Shown here: positions 1 through 9,532 of the stretch, piece by piece
Layout: every line of letters starts with the position of its first letter
Numbering within the stretch: the first letter of the stretch is position 1
NCBI RefSeq assembly: GCF_002096845.1
Contig: NZ_NCVK01000018.1
Span: forward strand, 100,049 to 164,048
Source of the DNA: Streptococcus mitis
GTDB taxonomy: Bacteria; Bacillota; Bacilli; Lactobacillales; Streptococcaceae
DNA: 64,000 nucleotides
Direction of reading: 5' to 3'
Made by a program: the position numbers and the translations under genes
The notes under the pieces: model-generated
The model's input: only the letters and a program-made list of their open reading frames with translations
The model's database searches: none
Told to the model about the DNA's origin: nothing

Positions 1-199
1 AAACAGCGGTGAGGGATTCCAACTCAAAATCATCATTAACAAGGAACTTACAGGTGCTAAAATCAATATCACTGATAAGTTTGGGCTACGTCTAGTTGAT
101 ATTTTCAAATCAGAAGACCACCACATTCATCAGGAAAAATTCTATTTCCTCATGGATAGTTTAGTAGAGCGTGGTGTCTTTACAAAATCTGAAAGATAG
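1..199 (+). CDS. C-terminal part of a DUF1831-like protein (5' end outside window)
   Basis: An open frame enters at base 2 and ends with TAG at 197-199, giving about 65 residues. It contains LKIIINKELTGAKINITDKF and ends in LVERGVFTKSER. I recognise it tentatively as the small DUF1831 family, which in streptococci lies between a NifS-like cysteine desulfurase and rex. The function is unknown; an Fe-S or sulfur-trafficking link is only guilt by association. It is followed 7 bases later by the next gene on the same strand, so the two are probably co-transcribed. Confidence 0.55.
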   Translation, partial: NSGEGFQLKIIINKELTGAKINITDKFGLRLVDIFKSEDHHIHQEKFYFLMDSLVERGVFTKSER

Positions 200-206
200 G
201 TCCCAT

Positions 207-422
207 ATGTTTGAATTGACCTATAAGGATAACTATCATGTAGAGCGGACTCTCAAGTATGAAGATTATGAGGCTCTAATGCTGGCTTTGTCAGGATGTG
301 TGACCCTACCAGATACACTTTATGTGACTTCTCTGACTTTTAATGGCCAGAAAGTTTATCAAGGCCTGGTCGGAGACCTCTACCGTTTTCTATCACATGC
401 AGATTTTTTACATCAAAACTAA
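207..422 (+). CDS. Small DUF4649-like hypothetical protein
   Basis: 71 codons from ATG at 207. An in-frame start at 171 would overlap the previous gene, so the ATG just after that gene's stop is preferred; a weak AGG lies upstream. The protein begins MFELTYKDNYHVERTLKYED and has no signal peptide or membrane segment. It looks like the short conserved streptococcal family usually found next to rex (DUF4649). The function is unknown. A hairpin with a T-run follows directly, so it ends the upstream transcript. Confidence 0.6.
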   Translation: MFELTYKDNYHVERTLKYEDYEALMLALSGCVTLPDTLYVTSLTFNGQKVYQGLVGDLYRFLSHADFLHQN

Positions 423-441
423 GATTTTTCTTAGTTTTTTC
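417..441 (+). terminator. Rho-independent terminator after the DUF4649-like gene
   Basis: A perfect 7-bp stem (AACTAAG with CTTAGTT) around a short T-rich loop is followed by a run of T. It overlaps the stop codon of the preceding gene and separates it from the rex promoter. Confidence 0.8.
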
Positions 442-447
442 TTGTTT

Positions 448-479
448 TTGTTGATTTTTTCACAATGTTTCTATAAAAT
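448..479 (+). promoter_or_regulatory. rex promoter with candidate Rex operator
   Basis: The -35 TTGATT (451-456) and -10 TAAAAT (474-479) are 17 bases apart. Bases 448-465 form an 18-bp imperfect palindrome with arms TTGTTGA and TTCACAA around four T. This matches the Rex consensus arms TTGTGAA/TTCACAA at 12 of 14 positions and covers the -35. It implies autorepression relieved by a high NADH/NAD+ ratio. The operator is inferred from the known Rex consensus. Confidence 0.7.
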
Positions 480-504
480 AGAAGAATAGAAAGGTTGTGA
501 TTTT

Positions 505-1146
505 GTGAAAGATAAACAGTCTGCTATTCCAAAAGCTACAGCAAAAAGACTCTCTCTCTACTATCGAATTTTTAAGAGATTTCATGCAGAAAAGATTGAA
601 CGTGCCAACTCTAAGCAAATTGCAGAGGCTATCGGTATTGATTCAGCGACCGTACGTCGTGATTTTTCCTATTTTGGTGAACTAGGTCGGCGTGGTTTTG
701 GCTATGATGTTAAAAAACTGATGACGTTTTTTGCCGATTTGCTCAATGATAACTCCATTACCAATGTCATGCTGGTTGGTATTGGAAATATGGGCCATGC
801 CCTTCTCCACTACCGCTTCCACGAACGTAACAAGATGAAGATTATCATGGCCTTTGACCTAGATGATCATCCTGAAGTCGGTAGCCAAACCCCTGATGGA
901 ATTCCTATTTACGGGATTTCTCAAATCAAGGAAAAAATCAAGGATGCTGATGTCAAGACTGCTATCCTGACAGTTCCCAGCGTCAAGTCACAAGAGGTTG
1001 CCAATCTCTTGGTGGATGCTGGCGTGAAAGGAATTCTCAGTTTTTCACCAGTCCATCTGCATTTACCAAAAGACGTGGTCGTTCAGTATGTCGATTTGAC
1101 AAGTGAACTCCAAACCCTCCTCTATTTCATGCGAAAAGAGGATTAG
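505..1146 (+). CDS. rex: Redox-sensing transcriptional repressor Rex
   Basis: 213 residues, the usual length for Rex. It is a cytosolic homodimer that senses NADH/NAD+ and represses fermentation and redox genes when NADH is low. A winged helix occupies about residues 15-70, with recognition region around [21 protein letters not shown] Rossmann fold follows, with glycine motif VGIGNMG at 91-97. The start is GTG at 505, about ten bases after an AAGG; no in-frame ATG fits. It is probably co-transcribed with the amidotransferase gene 17 bases downstream. A candidate Rex operator overlaps its own promoter. Confidence 0.96.
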   Translation: MKDKQSAIPKATAKRLSLYYRIFKRFHAEKIERANSKQIAEAIGIDSATVRRDFSYFGELGRRGFGYDVKKLMTFFADLLNDNSITNVMLVGIGNMGHALLHYRFHERNKMKIIMAFDLDDHPEVGSQTPDGIPIYGISQIKEKIKDADVKTAILTVPSVKSQEVANLLVDAGVKGILSFSPVHLHLPKDVVVQYVDLTSELQTLLYFMRKED

Positions 1147-1163
1147 AAAGCGAAAATCATTTT

Positions 1164-1853
1164 ATGAAAAAACCAGTTATAGGGATTACAGGAAACGAAA
1201 AAACTCATCCAGATGATAACATCATGATGAGCTACGTAGCAAAAGGCTTTGTTGAAGGCGTTAAAGACGCTGGAGGGATTCCCATCATCCTACCGATTGG
1301 TGATCAAGAAATGGCCTGCCACTATATCAGTATGATTGACAAGCTCATCTTGACAGGTGGGCAAAATGTTGATCCAAAATTCTATGGTGAACCAAAAACC
1401 ATTGATAGCGATGACTACCACCTTCAAAGAGATATCTTCGAACTGGCCCTCATCAAGGAAGCTATTAAACAGAAAAAGCCAATTTTTTCTGTCTGCCGTG
1501 GAACTCAACTCTTTAACGTTGCCATGGGTGGAACTTTGTACCAAGATATCGAAGACCATTGGCAGGATTGTTCTGCTGAGTACACAACTCAACGCTTGAT
1601 GACAGAGCCTGATACAGTTCTTCGAGAAATCTATGGAGAAATTTCCCATATCAACTCCTTCCACCATCAGAGCATTAAGGATTTAGCACCAAATTTAAAG
1701 ATTGCGGCTCATGATCCTAAAGATGGTATCATTGAAGCTGTCATGAGCACGGATGATGTCGCCTTTCTCGGTGTCCAATGGCACCCAGAATTTCTATTTG
1801 AAAATCGCCTCAAAGATAAAAATCTCTTTGACTATGTCGTTAATGAACTTTAG
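1164..1853 (+). CDS. Class I glutamine amidotransferase-like hydrolase (peptidase C26, PuuD-like)
   Basis: 229 residues. The fold is a single glutamine amidotransferase domain with nucleophile Cys111 in [10 protein letters not shown] and the His207/Glu209 pair in GVQWHPEF. This belongs to the stand-alone C26 group that includes gamma-glutamyl-GABA hydrolase PuuD; its substrate in streptococci is not established. It lies 17 bases after rex on the same strand and overlaps the convergent radC stop by 4 bases (1850-1853), so the two genes share their ends with no room for a terminator. Confidence 0.85.
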   Translation: MKKPVIGITGNEKTHPDDNIMMSYVAKGFVEGVKDAGGIPIILPIGDQEMACHYISMIDKLILTGGQNVDPKFYGEPKTIDSDDYHLQRDIFELALIKEAIKQKKPIFSVCRGTQLFNVAMGGTLYQDIEDHWQDCSAEYTTQRLMTEPDTVLREIYGEISHINSFHHQSIKDLAPNLKIAAHDPKDGIIEAVMSTDDVAFLGVQWHPEFLFENRLKDKNLFDYVVNEL

Positions 1854-2530
1854 ATTAAATCCGTCTTTTCACGATAACTAAAGTAATTAGAATGAGAGAC
1901 AATCAAATGGTCCAAGAGGACAATCCCCATCAGTTCGCAGGCTTCTTTTACAAGTTTAGTCACATGATCATCATTTCGGCTAGGGGCTACCGCTCCTGAA
2001 GGATGATTGTGAACCAAGATGAGAGAGGTCGCCATATGCTTGATGGCATAGTGAAGAATCTCTCGCGGTTCAGCGATACTACGAGTTGCAGAACCGATAA
2101 AAATGGTCTGTTGATGGATGATTTGATTTTGAGTATTGAGATAGAGCGCCACCAGGTGCTCTTGTTTTTTATGGCCCAATTCCTGCTGCATCTTCTTGGC
2201 CAACTTTTGACTGCTGAGAATACTTTCCATCTCAATAGTCTCGTGTTTGTGAATACGATGCCCCAGTTCAATCATGGCTTGCAACTCTATTGCCTTAACT
2301 CGCCCGATACCAGACAGACTCTGCAATTCCTGCAGGGTCATTTTTTTCAAATCCGTTAGACTTGAAAGGTTGTTCAAAACTTTCTGGGCAATTTCAAAAA
2401 CACTGGCTTGCCGTGTTCCTGTCCTGAGTAAAATAGCTAGCAACTCTTGATTGCTGAGCGCTTCAACTCCTTCCTTGGCCAGTCTTTCTCTTGGTAATAG
2501 TGAATCTTCTTGGAATGAAATACTGTACAT
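1850..2530 (-). CDS. radC: RadC family JAB-domain protein
   Basis: 226 residues. An N-terminal helix-hairpin-helix region ([12 protein letters not shown]) is followed by a JAB1/MPN-like domain with the HNHPSG motif and a downstream Asp, a metal-binding protease-like site. It is named a DNA repair protein, but its molecular role is unresolved; in pneumococcus it is a late competence gene that is not required for transformation. The start is ATG at 2530 because the longer GTG start would place the strong GAGGAGG ribosome site inside the gene. A ComX-type box lies 21 bases upstream, after the pcrA stop, so radC can be expressed separately. Confidence 0.93.
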   Translation of the reverse strand: MYSISFQEDSLLPRERLAKEGVEALSNQELLAILLRTGTRQASVFEIAQKVLNNLSSLTDLKKMTLQELQSLSGIGRVKAIELQAMIELGHRIHKHETIEMESILSSQKLAKKMQQELGHKKQEHLVALYLNTQNQIIHQQTIFIGSATRSIAEPREILHYAIKHMATSLILVHNHPSGAVAPSRNDDHVTKLVKEACELMGIVLLDHLIVSHSNYFSYREKTDLI

Positions 2531-2550
2531 AAAAATCCTCCTCACTTTAT

Positions 2551-2558
2551 TATTCGTG
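2551..2558 (-). promoter_or_regulatory. ComX (sigma-X) box upstream of radC
   Basis: On the minus strand the octamer reads CACGAATA, seven of eight bases of the competence sigma factor box TACGAATA. It sits 20 bases before the radC start, the expected distance for a ComX promoter. The induction itself is inferred from pneumococcal knowledge. Confidence 0.7.
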
Positions 2559-2572
2559 AGAAGGATGAAAAA

Positions 2573-4864
2573 TTAGATTTTTTTCTCAATTGGGGCTACA
2601 CTAGCTAAAAGTTTTTTCAAACCTACTTCTGGGAAATTGATTTTCAATTCCTGCGTAGCTCCGTTACCTGAAACTTCCAGAACAGTTCCCTCTCCCCATT
2701 TCTTGTGGAGAGCAATGTCACCAATGGACCAATTTGCCTCGCTAGACGCTGATTTTGCACCAGCCGTATATTGACCAAATGGAAGACCGCTTGACTGGAT
2801 AGTTTTTGGTGCTGCACTGCGTTTACGGTCTTGAAGAGCCTGCGCAAGACTCATACCTTGACCGAAGGCAAGACCACCACTGCTATAAGATGCTTTAAAA
2901 CTTGTATTTGCTGGACGAGCTAGGCCTTGATACTCAAGTAAGTCTGAACTGATTTCGTTAATAAAACGAGTCGGACGGTTGTAGTTGGTACGACCAAAAA
3001 GCAGGCGCGAATTGGCATTTGTCAGATAGAGAATTTTCTCTGCACGCGTAATTCCCACATAGGCCAGACGGCGTTCTTCTTCTAGTTCATCTTGATCTTC
3101 AGCCGCACGGCTAAGCGGGAAGACATTTTCTTCCATCCCAATCAAAAAGACAACTGGAAACTCGAGACCTTTGGCAGCATGCAGGGTCATCAAGGTCACT
3201 TCTGATGTCTCCTGACTACCTGAATCTGTGTCGGCAATCAAAGCCAAGTCATTTAAGAAACGACTCAGTTTGTCCAGACCAGTTTCCTCTTCTGCCACAT
3301 CAGAGGTGTCATCAAAGTTTTTCGTCACAGAGAGGAACTCCTCGATGTTTTCTACCCGAGCCTTACTTTCCAGAGTTGCTTGGGCATTAAGAATATCAAC
3401 GTAACCTGTTTTTTCTAGGACAGCCTCAACCAACTCTGTAATATTTAATTGATCTAGCTGCTCTCGTAAATCTAGAATCATATTGGCAAAATCCCATATA
3501 GATTGGGCTGCCTTACCCTTGATCCCAGACAACATGATGTTTGCAGAAGCATCTAGCATAGACATGTCTTGAGTATTGGCAAAATCACGGATTTTCTCAA
3601 CTGTACCTGGACCAATTCCGCGTTTAGGCTCGTTGATAATACGCTCAAAACTAATATTGTCACTCAAATTAGCAATAAGGTTGAGATAAGCAATAATATC
3701 TCGAATTTCCTTACGGCTGTAGAACTTGGTTCCGCCAACCATGGTATAAGGGATATTTGACTTGAGCAAGGCTTCCTCAATAGTACGGGACTGGGCATTA
3801 GTCCGATAGAGAACTGCAAAATCCTTGTGAAGGAAGTTTTGACTACGACTAAGTTCATCGATGGTTCTGGCTACAAATACAGCCTCATCCAGCTCATCAT
3901 CGGCACGATAGTAAACGATTTGCTCGCCATCAGCATTTTGAGTCCAGAGATTCTTAGGACGGCGGTTTTTATTGTTTTTAATGACCTCGTTGGCCGCTTG
4001 GAGAATGGTTTTAGTGGAACGGTAATTCTCCTCCAACAAAACAACCTTAGCTTGGGGATAATCTTTCTCAAAATCCAAAATATTCTGCATATCAGCACCA
4101 CGCCAACCGTAGATAGACTGGTCCGCATCCCCAACCACACAGATATTTTTAAAACGGGAAGCCAAGAGTTTGACCAGTTGGTACTGAGCATGGTTGGTAT
4201 CTTGGTACTCATCAACGTGGATGTATTGAAATTTCTGCTGATAATAAGTCAAAACATCAGGATTTTTATCAAAAAGACGCAAGGTCAGCATAATCAAATC
4301 ATCAAAGTCAACCGACTCCGACTGACGAAGCTCTTTTTGATAAGCCGTGTAACACTGGGCCACGATTTGCGTATACATATCACCAGCTTGGGCAGCATAG
4401 GCAACATCATCAATCAAATCATTCTTAGCATTGGAAATGGTCCCCAAAATAGTTCGTTCATTCCATTTTTTAGGATCCAAGTTCAACTGCTTTAGAATAC
4501 GTTTCATAAGCGTTCGTTGTTCACCAGGATCGACAATTGTAAAATTACGATTGTAGCCAATATGGTCCGCATCGCGACGCAAAATACGAACACACATGGA
4601 GTGGAAGGTCGCAATCAGACAGTCCTGAGTGGCTGGATTGAGGCTATAAGCACGCTCCTTCATCTCACGCGCAGCCTTATTAGTAAAGGTAATGGCCAAG
4701 ATATTCCAAGGATTGACCAGCTTTTCATCAATCAAATAAGCGATACGGTGGGTCAAAACTCGGGTCTTTCCAGAACCAGCCCCTGCCATGATCAACAAGG
4801 GACCTTCTGTCGTTTGCACCGCCTCAGCCTGACGGTCATTCATTCCATTTAATAATGCGTTCAT
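2573..4864 (-). CDS. pcrA: ATP-dependent DNA helicase PcrA (UvrD/Rep superfamily 1A)
   Basis: 763 residues, normal for PcrA. It is a 3'-5' helicase that acts in nucleotide excision repair, removal of RecA filaments and rolling-circle replication. Visible motifs include Walker A GAGSGKT near residues 29-35, motif [14 protein letters not shown], motif [17 protein letters not shown] and motif [19 protein letters not shown] and [12 protein letters not shown]. The C-terminal tail ends in a Tudor-like region ([17 protein letters not shown]) that in PcrA contacts RNA polymerase. radC follows on the same strand, with a ComX box in the gap. Confidence 0.97.
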   Translation of the reverse strand: MNALLNGMNDRQAEAVQTTEGPLLIMAGAGSGKTRVLTHRIAYLIDEKLVNPWNILAITFTNKAAREMKERAYSLNPATQDCLIATFHSMCVRILRRDADHIGYNRNFTIVDPGEQRTLMKRILKQLNLDPKKWNERTILGTISNAKNDLIDDVAYAAQAGDMYTQIVAQCYTAYQKELRQSESVDFDDLIMLTLRLFDKNPDVLTYYQQKFQYIHVDEYQDTNHAQYQLVKLLASRFKNICVVGDADQSIYGWRGADMQNILDFEKDYPQAKVVLLEENYRSTKTILQAANEVIKNNKNRRPKNLWTQNADGEQIVYYRADDELDEAVFVARTIDELSRSQNFLHKDFAVLYRTNAQSRTIEEALLKSNIPYTMVGGTKFYSRKEIRDIIAYLNLIANLSDNISFERIINEPKRGIGPGTVEKIRDFANTQDMSMLDASANIMLSGIKGKAAQSIWDFANMILDLREQLDQLNITELVEAVLEKTGYVDILNAQATLESKARVENIEEFLSVTKNFDDTSDVAEEETGLDKLSRFLNDLALIADTDSGSQETSEVTLMTLHAAKGLEFPVVFLIGMEENVFPLSRAAEDQDELEEERRLAYVGITRAEKILYLTNANSRLLFGRTNYNRPTRFINEISSDLLEYQGLARPANTSFKASYSSGGLAFGQGMSLAQALQDRKRSAAPKTIQSSGLPFGQYTAGAKSASSEANWSIGDIALHKKWGEGTVLEVSGNGATQELKINFPEVGLKKLLASVAPIEKKI

Positions 4865-4955
4865 CTTCTCTTCCTTACTCTTGAAGTCAATATTTCTATT
4901 ATATCAGAATTCAAGGAAAATATCTTTACCTAGACTGGTTGCGTGTAGAAGGCGA

Positions 4956-5465
4956 CTAGCTCATCTCGTCTCGAGGAGTCAACGACTTTTGCATCCAAAC
5001 GATATCATGCCATTTCCCAAACTTATAGCCAATCTTGGGGAAATGAGCCACTTGTTTATATCCCCTCTTTTGGTGAAGAGAAATGCTTCTATCATTTGGT
5101 AAAGCGATACAAGCTAAAAATCGTAAGAAACCTCTTGACTTTAGTTCTTCTTCCAGATGGTCATACAAAATACTCCCTAAACCTCTTCCTTTGGTATCTT
5201 GGTGCAAATAAATGGAAAGTTCAACCGACCAATCATAGGCTCTCCTATCATAATAGGTGGATGCGTAGGCATATCCCAAAATTTTGCCTTCCTCCTCTAG
5301 CACTAGATAAGGATATTTAATCAAGGTCTTTTGGATTCTTCTTTGAAATTCCTCAGCACTTGGTACCTCATATTCAAATGTAATAGCTGTATTAAGTACA
5401 TAAGGAGCATAAATAGCAAGCAGTTCTGGAATATCCGACTCTCTTACTATACGAATTTTTGACAT
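4956..5465 (-). CDS. GNAT family N-acetyltransferase (phosphinothricin acetyltransferase-like)
   Basis: 169 residues spanning one GNAT fold. The acetyl-CoA motif A is seen in DTKGRGLGSILYDHL, preceded by the beta strand YDWSVELSIYLHQ typical of the PAT/YncA subgroup. Members acetylate small amines or amino acid analogues; the substrate here is unknown. It stands alone between pcrA and fhs, all on the minus strand, with about 90 bases before pcrA. Confidence 0.88.
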   Translation of the reverse strand: MSKIRIVRESDIPELLAIYAPYVLNTAITFEYEVPSAEEFQRRIQKTLIKYPYLVLEEEGKILGYAYASTYYDRRAYDWSVELSIYLHQDTKGRGLGSILYDHLEEELKSRGFLRFLACIALPNDRSISLHQKRGYKQVAHFPKIGYKFGKWHDIVWMQKSLTPRDEMS

Positions 5466-5489
5466 AATATATTCCCCTCTCTAAAATCG

Positions 5490-5520
5490 AAAATGAGCTT
5501 GGTTAGTATTCCAAACTCAT
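5490..5520 (-). terminator. Terminator after fhs
   Basis: Read on the minus strand, a 10-bp stem (ATGAGTTTGG with CCAAGCTCAT, one G-T pair) closes a loop of 8 bases and is followed by TTTT. It lies just after the fhs stop, before the GNAT gene. Confidence 0.75.
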
Positions 5521-5540
5521 TTAAAGTCAATTACAATATA

Positions 5541-7211
5541 CTAGAACAATCCTAGAACGGTTCCATCACTTTCAACATCCATGTTGAGAGCAGCTGGTCG
5601 TTTTGGTAGGCCTGGCATGGTCATGACATCGCCAGTTAAGGCAACGATAAAGCCTGCACCTAATTTTGGTACCAATTCACGAATGGTAATTTCAAAGTTT
5701 TCAGGTGCTCCAAGTGCATTTGGATTGTCTGAGAAGCTATACTGGGTCTTAGCCATACAGATTGGCAATTTGTCCCAACCGTTTTGAACGATTTGAGCGA
5801 TTTGTGTTTGAGCTTTCTTCTCAAAGTTCACTTTGCTACCACGGTAGATTTCAGTAACAATCTTTTCAATCTTTTCTTGGACAGAAAGGTCATTGTCATA
5901 CAAACGCTTATAGTTAGCTGGGTTATCAGCGATAGTCTTGACAACCGTTTCAGCAAGAGCTACACCACCTTCGGCACCATCAGCCCAGACACTTGCTAAC
6001 TCGACTGGTACATCGATTGAGGCACAAAGTTCTTTCAAGGCTGCAATTTCTGCTTCAGTATCAGAGACAAATTCGTTAATCGCTACAACTGCAGGTACTC
6101 CAAATTTACGGATATTTTCAACGTGGCGTTTCAAGTTAGCAAAACCGGCACGAACAGCTTCTACGTTTTCTTCTGTCAAAGCGTCTTTAGCCACACCGCC
6201 ATTCATCTTAAGAGCACGAAGGGTTGCAACAATAACTACTGCATCTGGAGATGTTGGCAAGTTTGGTGTCTTAATATCAAGGAATTTCTCGGCACCAAGG
6301 TCTGCACCAAAACCAGCTTCAGTAACTGTGTAATCAGTCAAGTGAAGGGCTGTTGTCGTTGCCAAGACAGAGTTACATCCATGAGCGATATTGGCAAATG
6401 GACCACCGTGTACAAAGGCAGGTGTACCGTAAATTGTCTGAACCAAGTTTGGCTTAATAGCATCCTTCAAGATCAACGCCAAGGCACCTTCAACCTGCAA
6501 ATCACCTACAGAAACAGGTGTACGGTCATAGCGATAACCGATAACGATATTAGCCAAACGACGTTTCAAGTCCTCGATATCCGTAGCCAAGCAAAGAATC
6601 GCCATGATTTCGGAAGCAACGGTAATGTCAAAACCATCTTCACGTGGGATACCATTTAAAGGACCACCAAGTCCAACTGTTACATGACGAAGTGCACGGT
6701 CGTTCAAGTCTACAACACGTTTCCAGAGGATACGACGTTGGTCAATTCCCAACTCATTACCTTGGTGCAAGTGGTTGTCAATCAAAGCAGAAAGAGCATT
6801 GTTAGCAGTTGTAATGGCATGCATGTCTCCAGTGAAGTGAAGGTTGATGTCTTCCATTGGCAGCACTTGAGCATAACCACCACCAGCAGCACCACCCTTG
6901 ATACCCATAACTGGACCAAGAGATGGTTCGCGGATAGCAATCATGGTTTTCTTGCCAATTTTATTCAAGGCATCCGCCAGACCAATGGTAATGGTTGATT
7001 TCCCTTCACCTGCAGGCGTTGGATTGATAGCAGTAACCAAGATCAATTTCCCAACTGGATTGCCCTCAACTGCACGAATTTTATCAAAGCTGAGTTTAGC
7101 CTTGTACTTTCCATACAACTCCAAATCATCGTAAGAAATACCAAGTTTCTCAACAACATCAACGATTGGTTTCAACTCAATACTCTGTGCGATTTCAATA
7201 TCTGTTTTCAT
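5541..7211 (-). CDS. fhs: Formate-tetrahydrofolate ligase
   Basis: 556 residues, the family's standard length. It ligates formate to tetrahydrofolate with ATP to give 10-formyl-THF for purine synthesis and initiator tRNA formylation. The P-loop is [16 protein letters not shown] at about residues 63-78. Further conserved blocks are [22 protein letters not shown] and [16 protein letters not shown]. It is monocistronic: a terminator follows, and a candidate -10 TATAAT (7245-7250 on the minus strand) lies 34 bases upstream of the start. Confidence 0.98.
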   Translation of the reverse strand: MKTDIEIAQSIELKPIVDVVEKLGISYDDLELYGKYKAKLSFDKIRAVEGNPVGKLILVTAINPTPAGEGKSTITIGLADALNKIGKKTMIAIREPSLGPVMGIKGGAAGGGYAQVLPMEDINLHFTGDMHAITTANNALSALIDNHLHQGNELGIDQRRILWKRVVDLNDRALRHVTVGLGGPLNGIPREDGFDITVASEIMAILCLATDIEDLKRRLANIVIGYRYDRTPVSVGDLQVEGALALILKDAIKPNLVQTIYGTPAFVHGGPFANIAHGCNSVLATTTALHLTDYTVTEAGFGADLGAEKFLDIKTPNLPTSPDAVVIVATLRALKMNGGVAKDALTEENVEAVRAGFANLKRHVENIRKFGVPAVVAINEFVSDTEAEIAALKELCASIDVPVELASVWADGAEGGVALAETVVKTIADNPANYKRLYDNDLSVQEKIEKIVTEIYRGSKVNFEKKAQTQIAQIVQNGWDKLPICMAKTQYSFSDNPNALGAPENFEITIRELVPKLGAGFIVALTGDVMTMPGLPKRPAALNMDVESDGTVLGLF

Positions 7212-7428
7212 TCAAAACTCCTCTAACCTCTTATATGATAATTCATTATATCACAAAACAAGATTTTTAACATCCCCAAACTCTCTAAACGTTCGTAAAT
7301 ATCCCTGTTTTTAGGGTTTTTATAGTCCTTTCTTAAATTTTATATGGCTTTATAGTTTGAAACTATAGTAAATCTTCGTTTTTACCAAAAATTTATCGCT
7401 TTCATTTTACTTACCGTTTATTTTTGTG

Positions 7429-7434
7429 TACAAT
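7429..7434 (+). promoter_or_regulatory. Candidate -10 element of a leaderless coaB promoter
   Basis: The hexamer TACAAT ends seven bases before the coaB ATG at 7441, so the expected transcription start falls on or next to the A of the start codon. No Shine-Dalgarno sequence lies between. The -35 region is weak (TTACTT-like at 7407-7412). This is an inference from spacing. Confidence 0.5.
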
Positions 7435-7440
7435 AGTGCT

Positions 7441-8130
7441 ATGAAAATTTTAGTTACATCGGGCGGTACCAGTGAAGCCATCGATAGCGTCCGCTCTATC
7501 ACTAACCATTCTACAGGACGCTTGGGGAAAATCATAACAGAAACTTTGCTTGCTGCAGGGCATGAAGTTTGTTTGATAACAACAAAACGAGCTCTAAAGC
7601 CAGAAGCTCATCCCAACCTAAGCATTCGAGAAATTAACAATACCAAGGACCTTCTACTGGAAATGCAAGAACGTGTTCAGGATTATCAGGTCTTGATTCA
7701 CTCAATGGCCGTATCTGATTACACTCCTGTCTATATGACAGGGTTTGAGGAAGTTCAATCTAGTTCCAATCTAGAAGAATTTTTAAACAAGCAGAATCAT
7801 CAAACTAAGATTTCTTCAACTGATGAGGTTCAGGTTTTGTTCCTAAAAAAGACACCTAAAATCATATCCCTAGTCAAGGAGTGGAATCCTGATATTCATC
7901 TGATTGGTTTCAAACTGCTGGTTGATGTCTCTGAGGATTATCTCATCGAGATTGCCAGAAAAAGTCTTATCAAGAACCAAGCAGACTTAATTATTGCAAA
8001 TGACCTGACTCAAATCTCAGCAAACCAGCATCGTGCAATCTTTGTTGAAAAAGATCAGCTTCAAACAGTCCAGACTAAAGAAGAAATTGCAAAACTCCTC
8101 CTTGAAAAAATTCAAGCCTATCATTCATAG
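7441..8130 (+). CDS. coaB: Phosphopantothenate-cysteine ligase
   Basis: 229 residues from ATG at 7441. Streptococci carry CoaB and CoaC as separate proteins, unlike the fused Dfp of most bacteria. CoaB joins phosphopantothenate to cysteine in CoA synthesis. The Rossmann-like start VTSGGTSEAIDSVRSITNHSTGRLG and the internal LIHSMAVSDYTPV match the family. An in-frame start at 7426 exists but would sit in the promoter. coaC follows after 11 bases, then the panT-like gene, as one operon. There is no ribosome binding site, so the mRNA may be leaderless. Confidence 0.95.
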   Translation: MKILVTSGGTSEAIDSVRSITNHSTGRLGKIITETLLAAGHEVCLITTKRALKPEAHPNLSIREINNTKDLLLEMQERVQDYQVLIHSMAVSDYTPVYMTGFEEVQSSSNLEEFLNKQNHQTKISSTDEVQVLFLKKTPKIISLVKEWNPDIHLIGFKLLVDVSEDYLIEIARKSLIKNQADLIIANDLTQISANQHRAIFVEKDQLQTVQTKEEIAKLLLEKIQAYHS

Positions 8131-8141
8131 AAAGGAAAACT

Positions 8142-8693
8142 ATGGCAAACATTCTCTTGGCTGTAACGGGCTCAATCGCCTCTTACAAGTCGGCAGATTT
8201 AGTCAGTTCTCTAAAAAAACAAGGCCATGATGTCACTGTCTTAATGACTCAAGCTGCTACAGAGTTTATCCAACCTTTGACACTACAGGTACTCTCACAG
8301 AATCCTGTCCACTTAGATGTCATGAAGGAACCCTATCCCGATCAGGTTAATCATATCGAACTTGGCAAAAAAGCAGATTTATTTATCGTGGCCCCTGCAA
8401 CTGCTAACACTATTGCAAAACTAGCCCATGGTTTTGCGGACAACATGGTAACTTGTACAGCTCTAGCCTTGCCCAGTCATATTCCTAAACTAATAGCTCC
8501 TGCTATGAATACAAAAATGTATGACCATCCAGCAACTCAGGCTAATCTAAAAACATTAGAAACCTACGGCTATCAGCTGATTGCTCCTAAGGAATCCCTA
8601 CTAGCTTGTGGAGACCACGGACGAGGAGCTTTAGCCGACCTCACAATTATTTTAGAAAGAATAAAGGAAACTCTCGATGAAAAAACGCTCTAA
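8142..8693 (+). CDS. coaC: Phosphopantothenoylcysteine decarboxylase
   Basis: 183 residues. It is an FMN flavoprotein of the HFCD family that decarboxylates phosphopantothenoylcysteine to phosphopantetheine. The N-terminus LLAVTGSIASYKSADLV, the block VNHIELGKKADLFIVAPATANTIAK with the expected catalytic histidine, the APAMNTKMYDHP motif and the ACGDHGRGAL substrate-clamp region are all present. A good AAGGAAA ribosome site precedes ATG 8142. Its 3' end overlaps the next gene by 17 bases, which points to translational coupling with the transporter gene. Confidence 0.96.
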   Translation: MANILLAVTGSIASYKSADLVSSLKKQGHDVTVLMTQAATEFIQPLTLQVLSQNPVHLDVMKEPYPDQVNHIELGKKADLFIVAPATANTIAKLAHGFADNMVTCTALALPSHIPKLIAPAMNTKMYDHPATQANLKTLETYGYQLIAPKESLLACGDHGRGALADLTIILERIKETLDEKTL

Positions 8694-9240
8694 TATTGCA
8701 CCCATTGCTATCTTTTTTGCAACCATGCTCGTGATACACTTTCTGAGCTCGCTTATCTTTAACCTTTTTCCATTCCCAATCAAACCGACTATCGTTCATA
8801 TTCCTGTCATTATTGCCAGCATTATTTACGGTCCACGAGTTGGGGTTACACTTGGATTTTTAATGGGACTACTTAGCTTGACAGTTAATACGATTACAAT
8901 TCTACCAACAAGCTACCTCTTCTCTCCCTTCGTACCAAATGGGAACATCTACTCAGCTATCATAGCTATCGTCCCACGTATTTTGATTGGTTTAACTCCT
9001 TATCTGGTCTATAAACTGATGAAAAATAAAACTGGTCTGATTTTAGCTGGTGCCCTTGGTTCACTTACCAACACAGTCTTTGTACTTGGTGGAATTTTCT
9101 ACCTTTTTGGAAATGTTTTTGATGGTAATATCCAAAAACTCCTAGCAACTGTTATCTCAACGAATTCGATTGCTGAATTAGTTATTTCCGCAGTTCTAAC
9201 CCTAGCCATTGTTCCAAGACTACAAACCTTGAAGAAATAA
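8677..9240 (+). CDS. panT: ECF transporter S component, probable pantothenate (PanT)
   Basis: 187 residues with five or six hydrophobic segments (for example FFATMLVIHFLSSLIF and VHIPVIIASIIYGPRVGVTL), the size and layout of a substrate-binding S component of a group II ECF vitamin transporter. These share the EcfA1-A2-T energising module encoded elsewhere. Its fusion to the coaB-coaC operon, overlapping coaC by 17 bases, supports pantothenate as substrate. This assignment rests on context, not on binding residues. A strong terminator follows. Confidence 0.8.
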   Translation: MKKRSNIAPIAIFFATMLVIHFLSSLIFNLFPFPIKPTIVHIPVIIASIIYGPRVGVTLGFLMGLLSLTVNTITILPTSYLFSPFVPNGNIYSAIIAIVPRILIGLTPYLVYKLMKNKTGLILAGALGSLTNTVFVLGGIFYLFGNVFDGNIQKLLATVISTNSIAELVISAVLTLAIVPRLQTLKK

Positions 9241-9244
9241 AAAC

Positions 9245-9278
9245 AATCTCCGCTTTCAAGCTTGAAGGTGGAGATTTT
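9245..9278 (+). terminator. Terminator of the coaB-coaC-panT operon
   Basis: A near-perfect inverted repeat of about 15 bp (AATCTCCGCTTTCAA with its G-T-containing partner) is centred on AAGCTT and followed by TTTT. It starts four bases after the panT stop. Confidence 0.8.
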
Positions 9279-9320
9279 GTTCTGTATATTTTATTTTTTA
9301 GTGAAATTTTTACCAATATT

Positions 9321-9436
9321 TATACTCAATAAAAATCAAAGTGCAAACTAGAAAGCTAGCTTCAGTCAGCTCAAAATACTATTTTGAGGTTGCAAATGGA
9401 AGCTAACGTGGTTTGAAAAGTTTTTAGAAGAGTATT
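9321..9436 (-). repeat. BOX-type repeat, short degenerate copy
   Basis: About 115 bp. On the plus strand it begins ATACTCAATAAAAATCAAAG and ends in the complement of the boxA terminus, GAAGAGTAT, so it reads boxA to boxC on the minus strand. It lacks the central boxA segment found in the full-length copies at 37774 and 49414 and is the most diverged of the five copies. It lies between the panT terminator and the niaX promoter. Confidence 0.75.
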
Positions 9437-9488
9437 AACTTAAAAATGACCTATAAACCCAAGTAAATCCTTGCTTTATTGTCTTGTT

Positions 9489-9516
9489 TATAGTACTATA
9501 CTAGTGTATATACAGT
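9489..9516 (+). promoter_or_regulatory. niaX-niaR promoter region with palindromic candidate NiaR operator
   Basis: A perfect 10-bp palindrome TGTATATACA (9505-9514) lies directly after TATACT (9497-9502), a plausible -10, 17 bases before the AAGGAG ribosome site of niaX. niaR is the second gene of the operon, so an autoregulatory niacin-responsive operator is expected here. I did not match it to a remembered NiaR consensus. Confidence 0.45.
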
Positions 9517-9532
9517 TAAAAAGGAGATTCTT

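Noticed and set aside
3827..4495. 222-codon plus-strand open frame opposite pcrA
   Set aside because: It lies entirely antisense to conserved helicase motifs, has no ribosome site and encodes no recognisable protein; it mirrors pcrA codon bias.
5096..5320. Plus-strand open frame opposite the GNAT acetyltransferase gene
   Set aside because: Shadow frame of a recognisable acetyltransferase; no support of its own.
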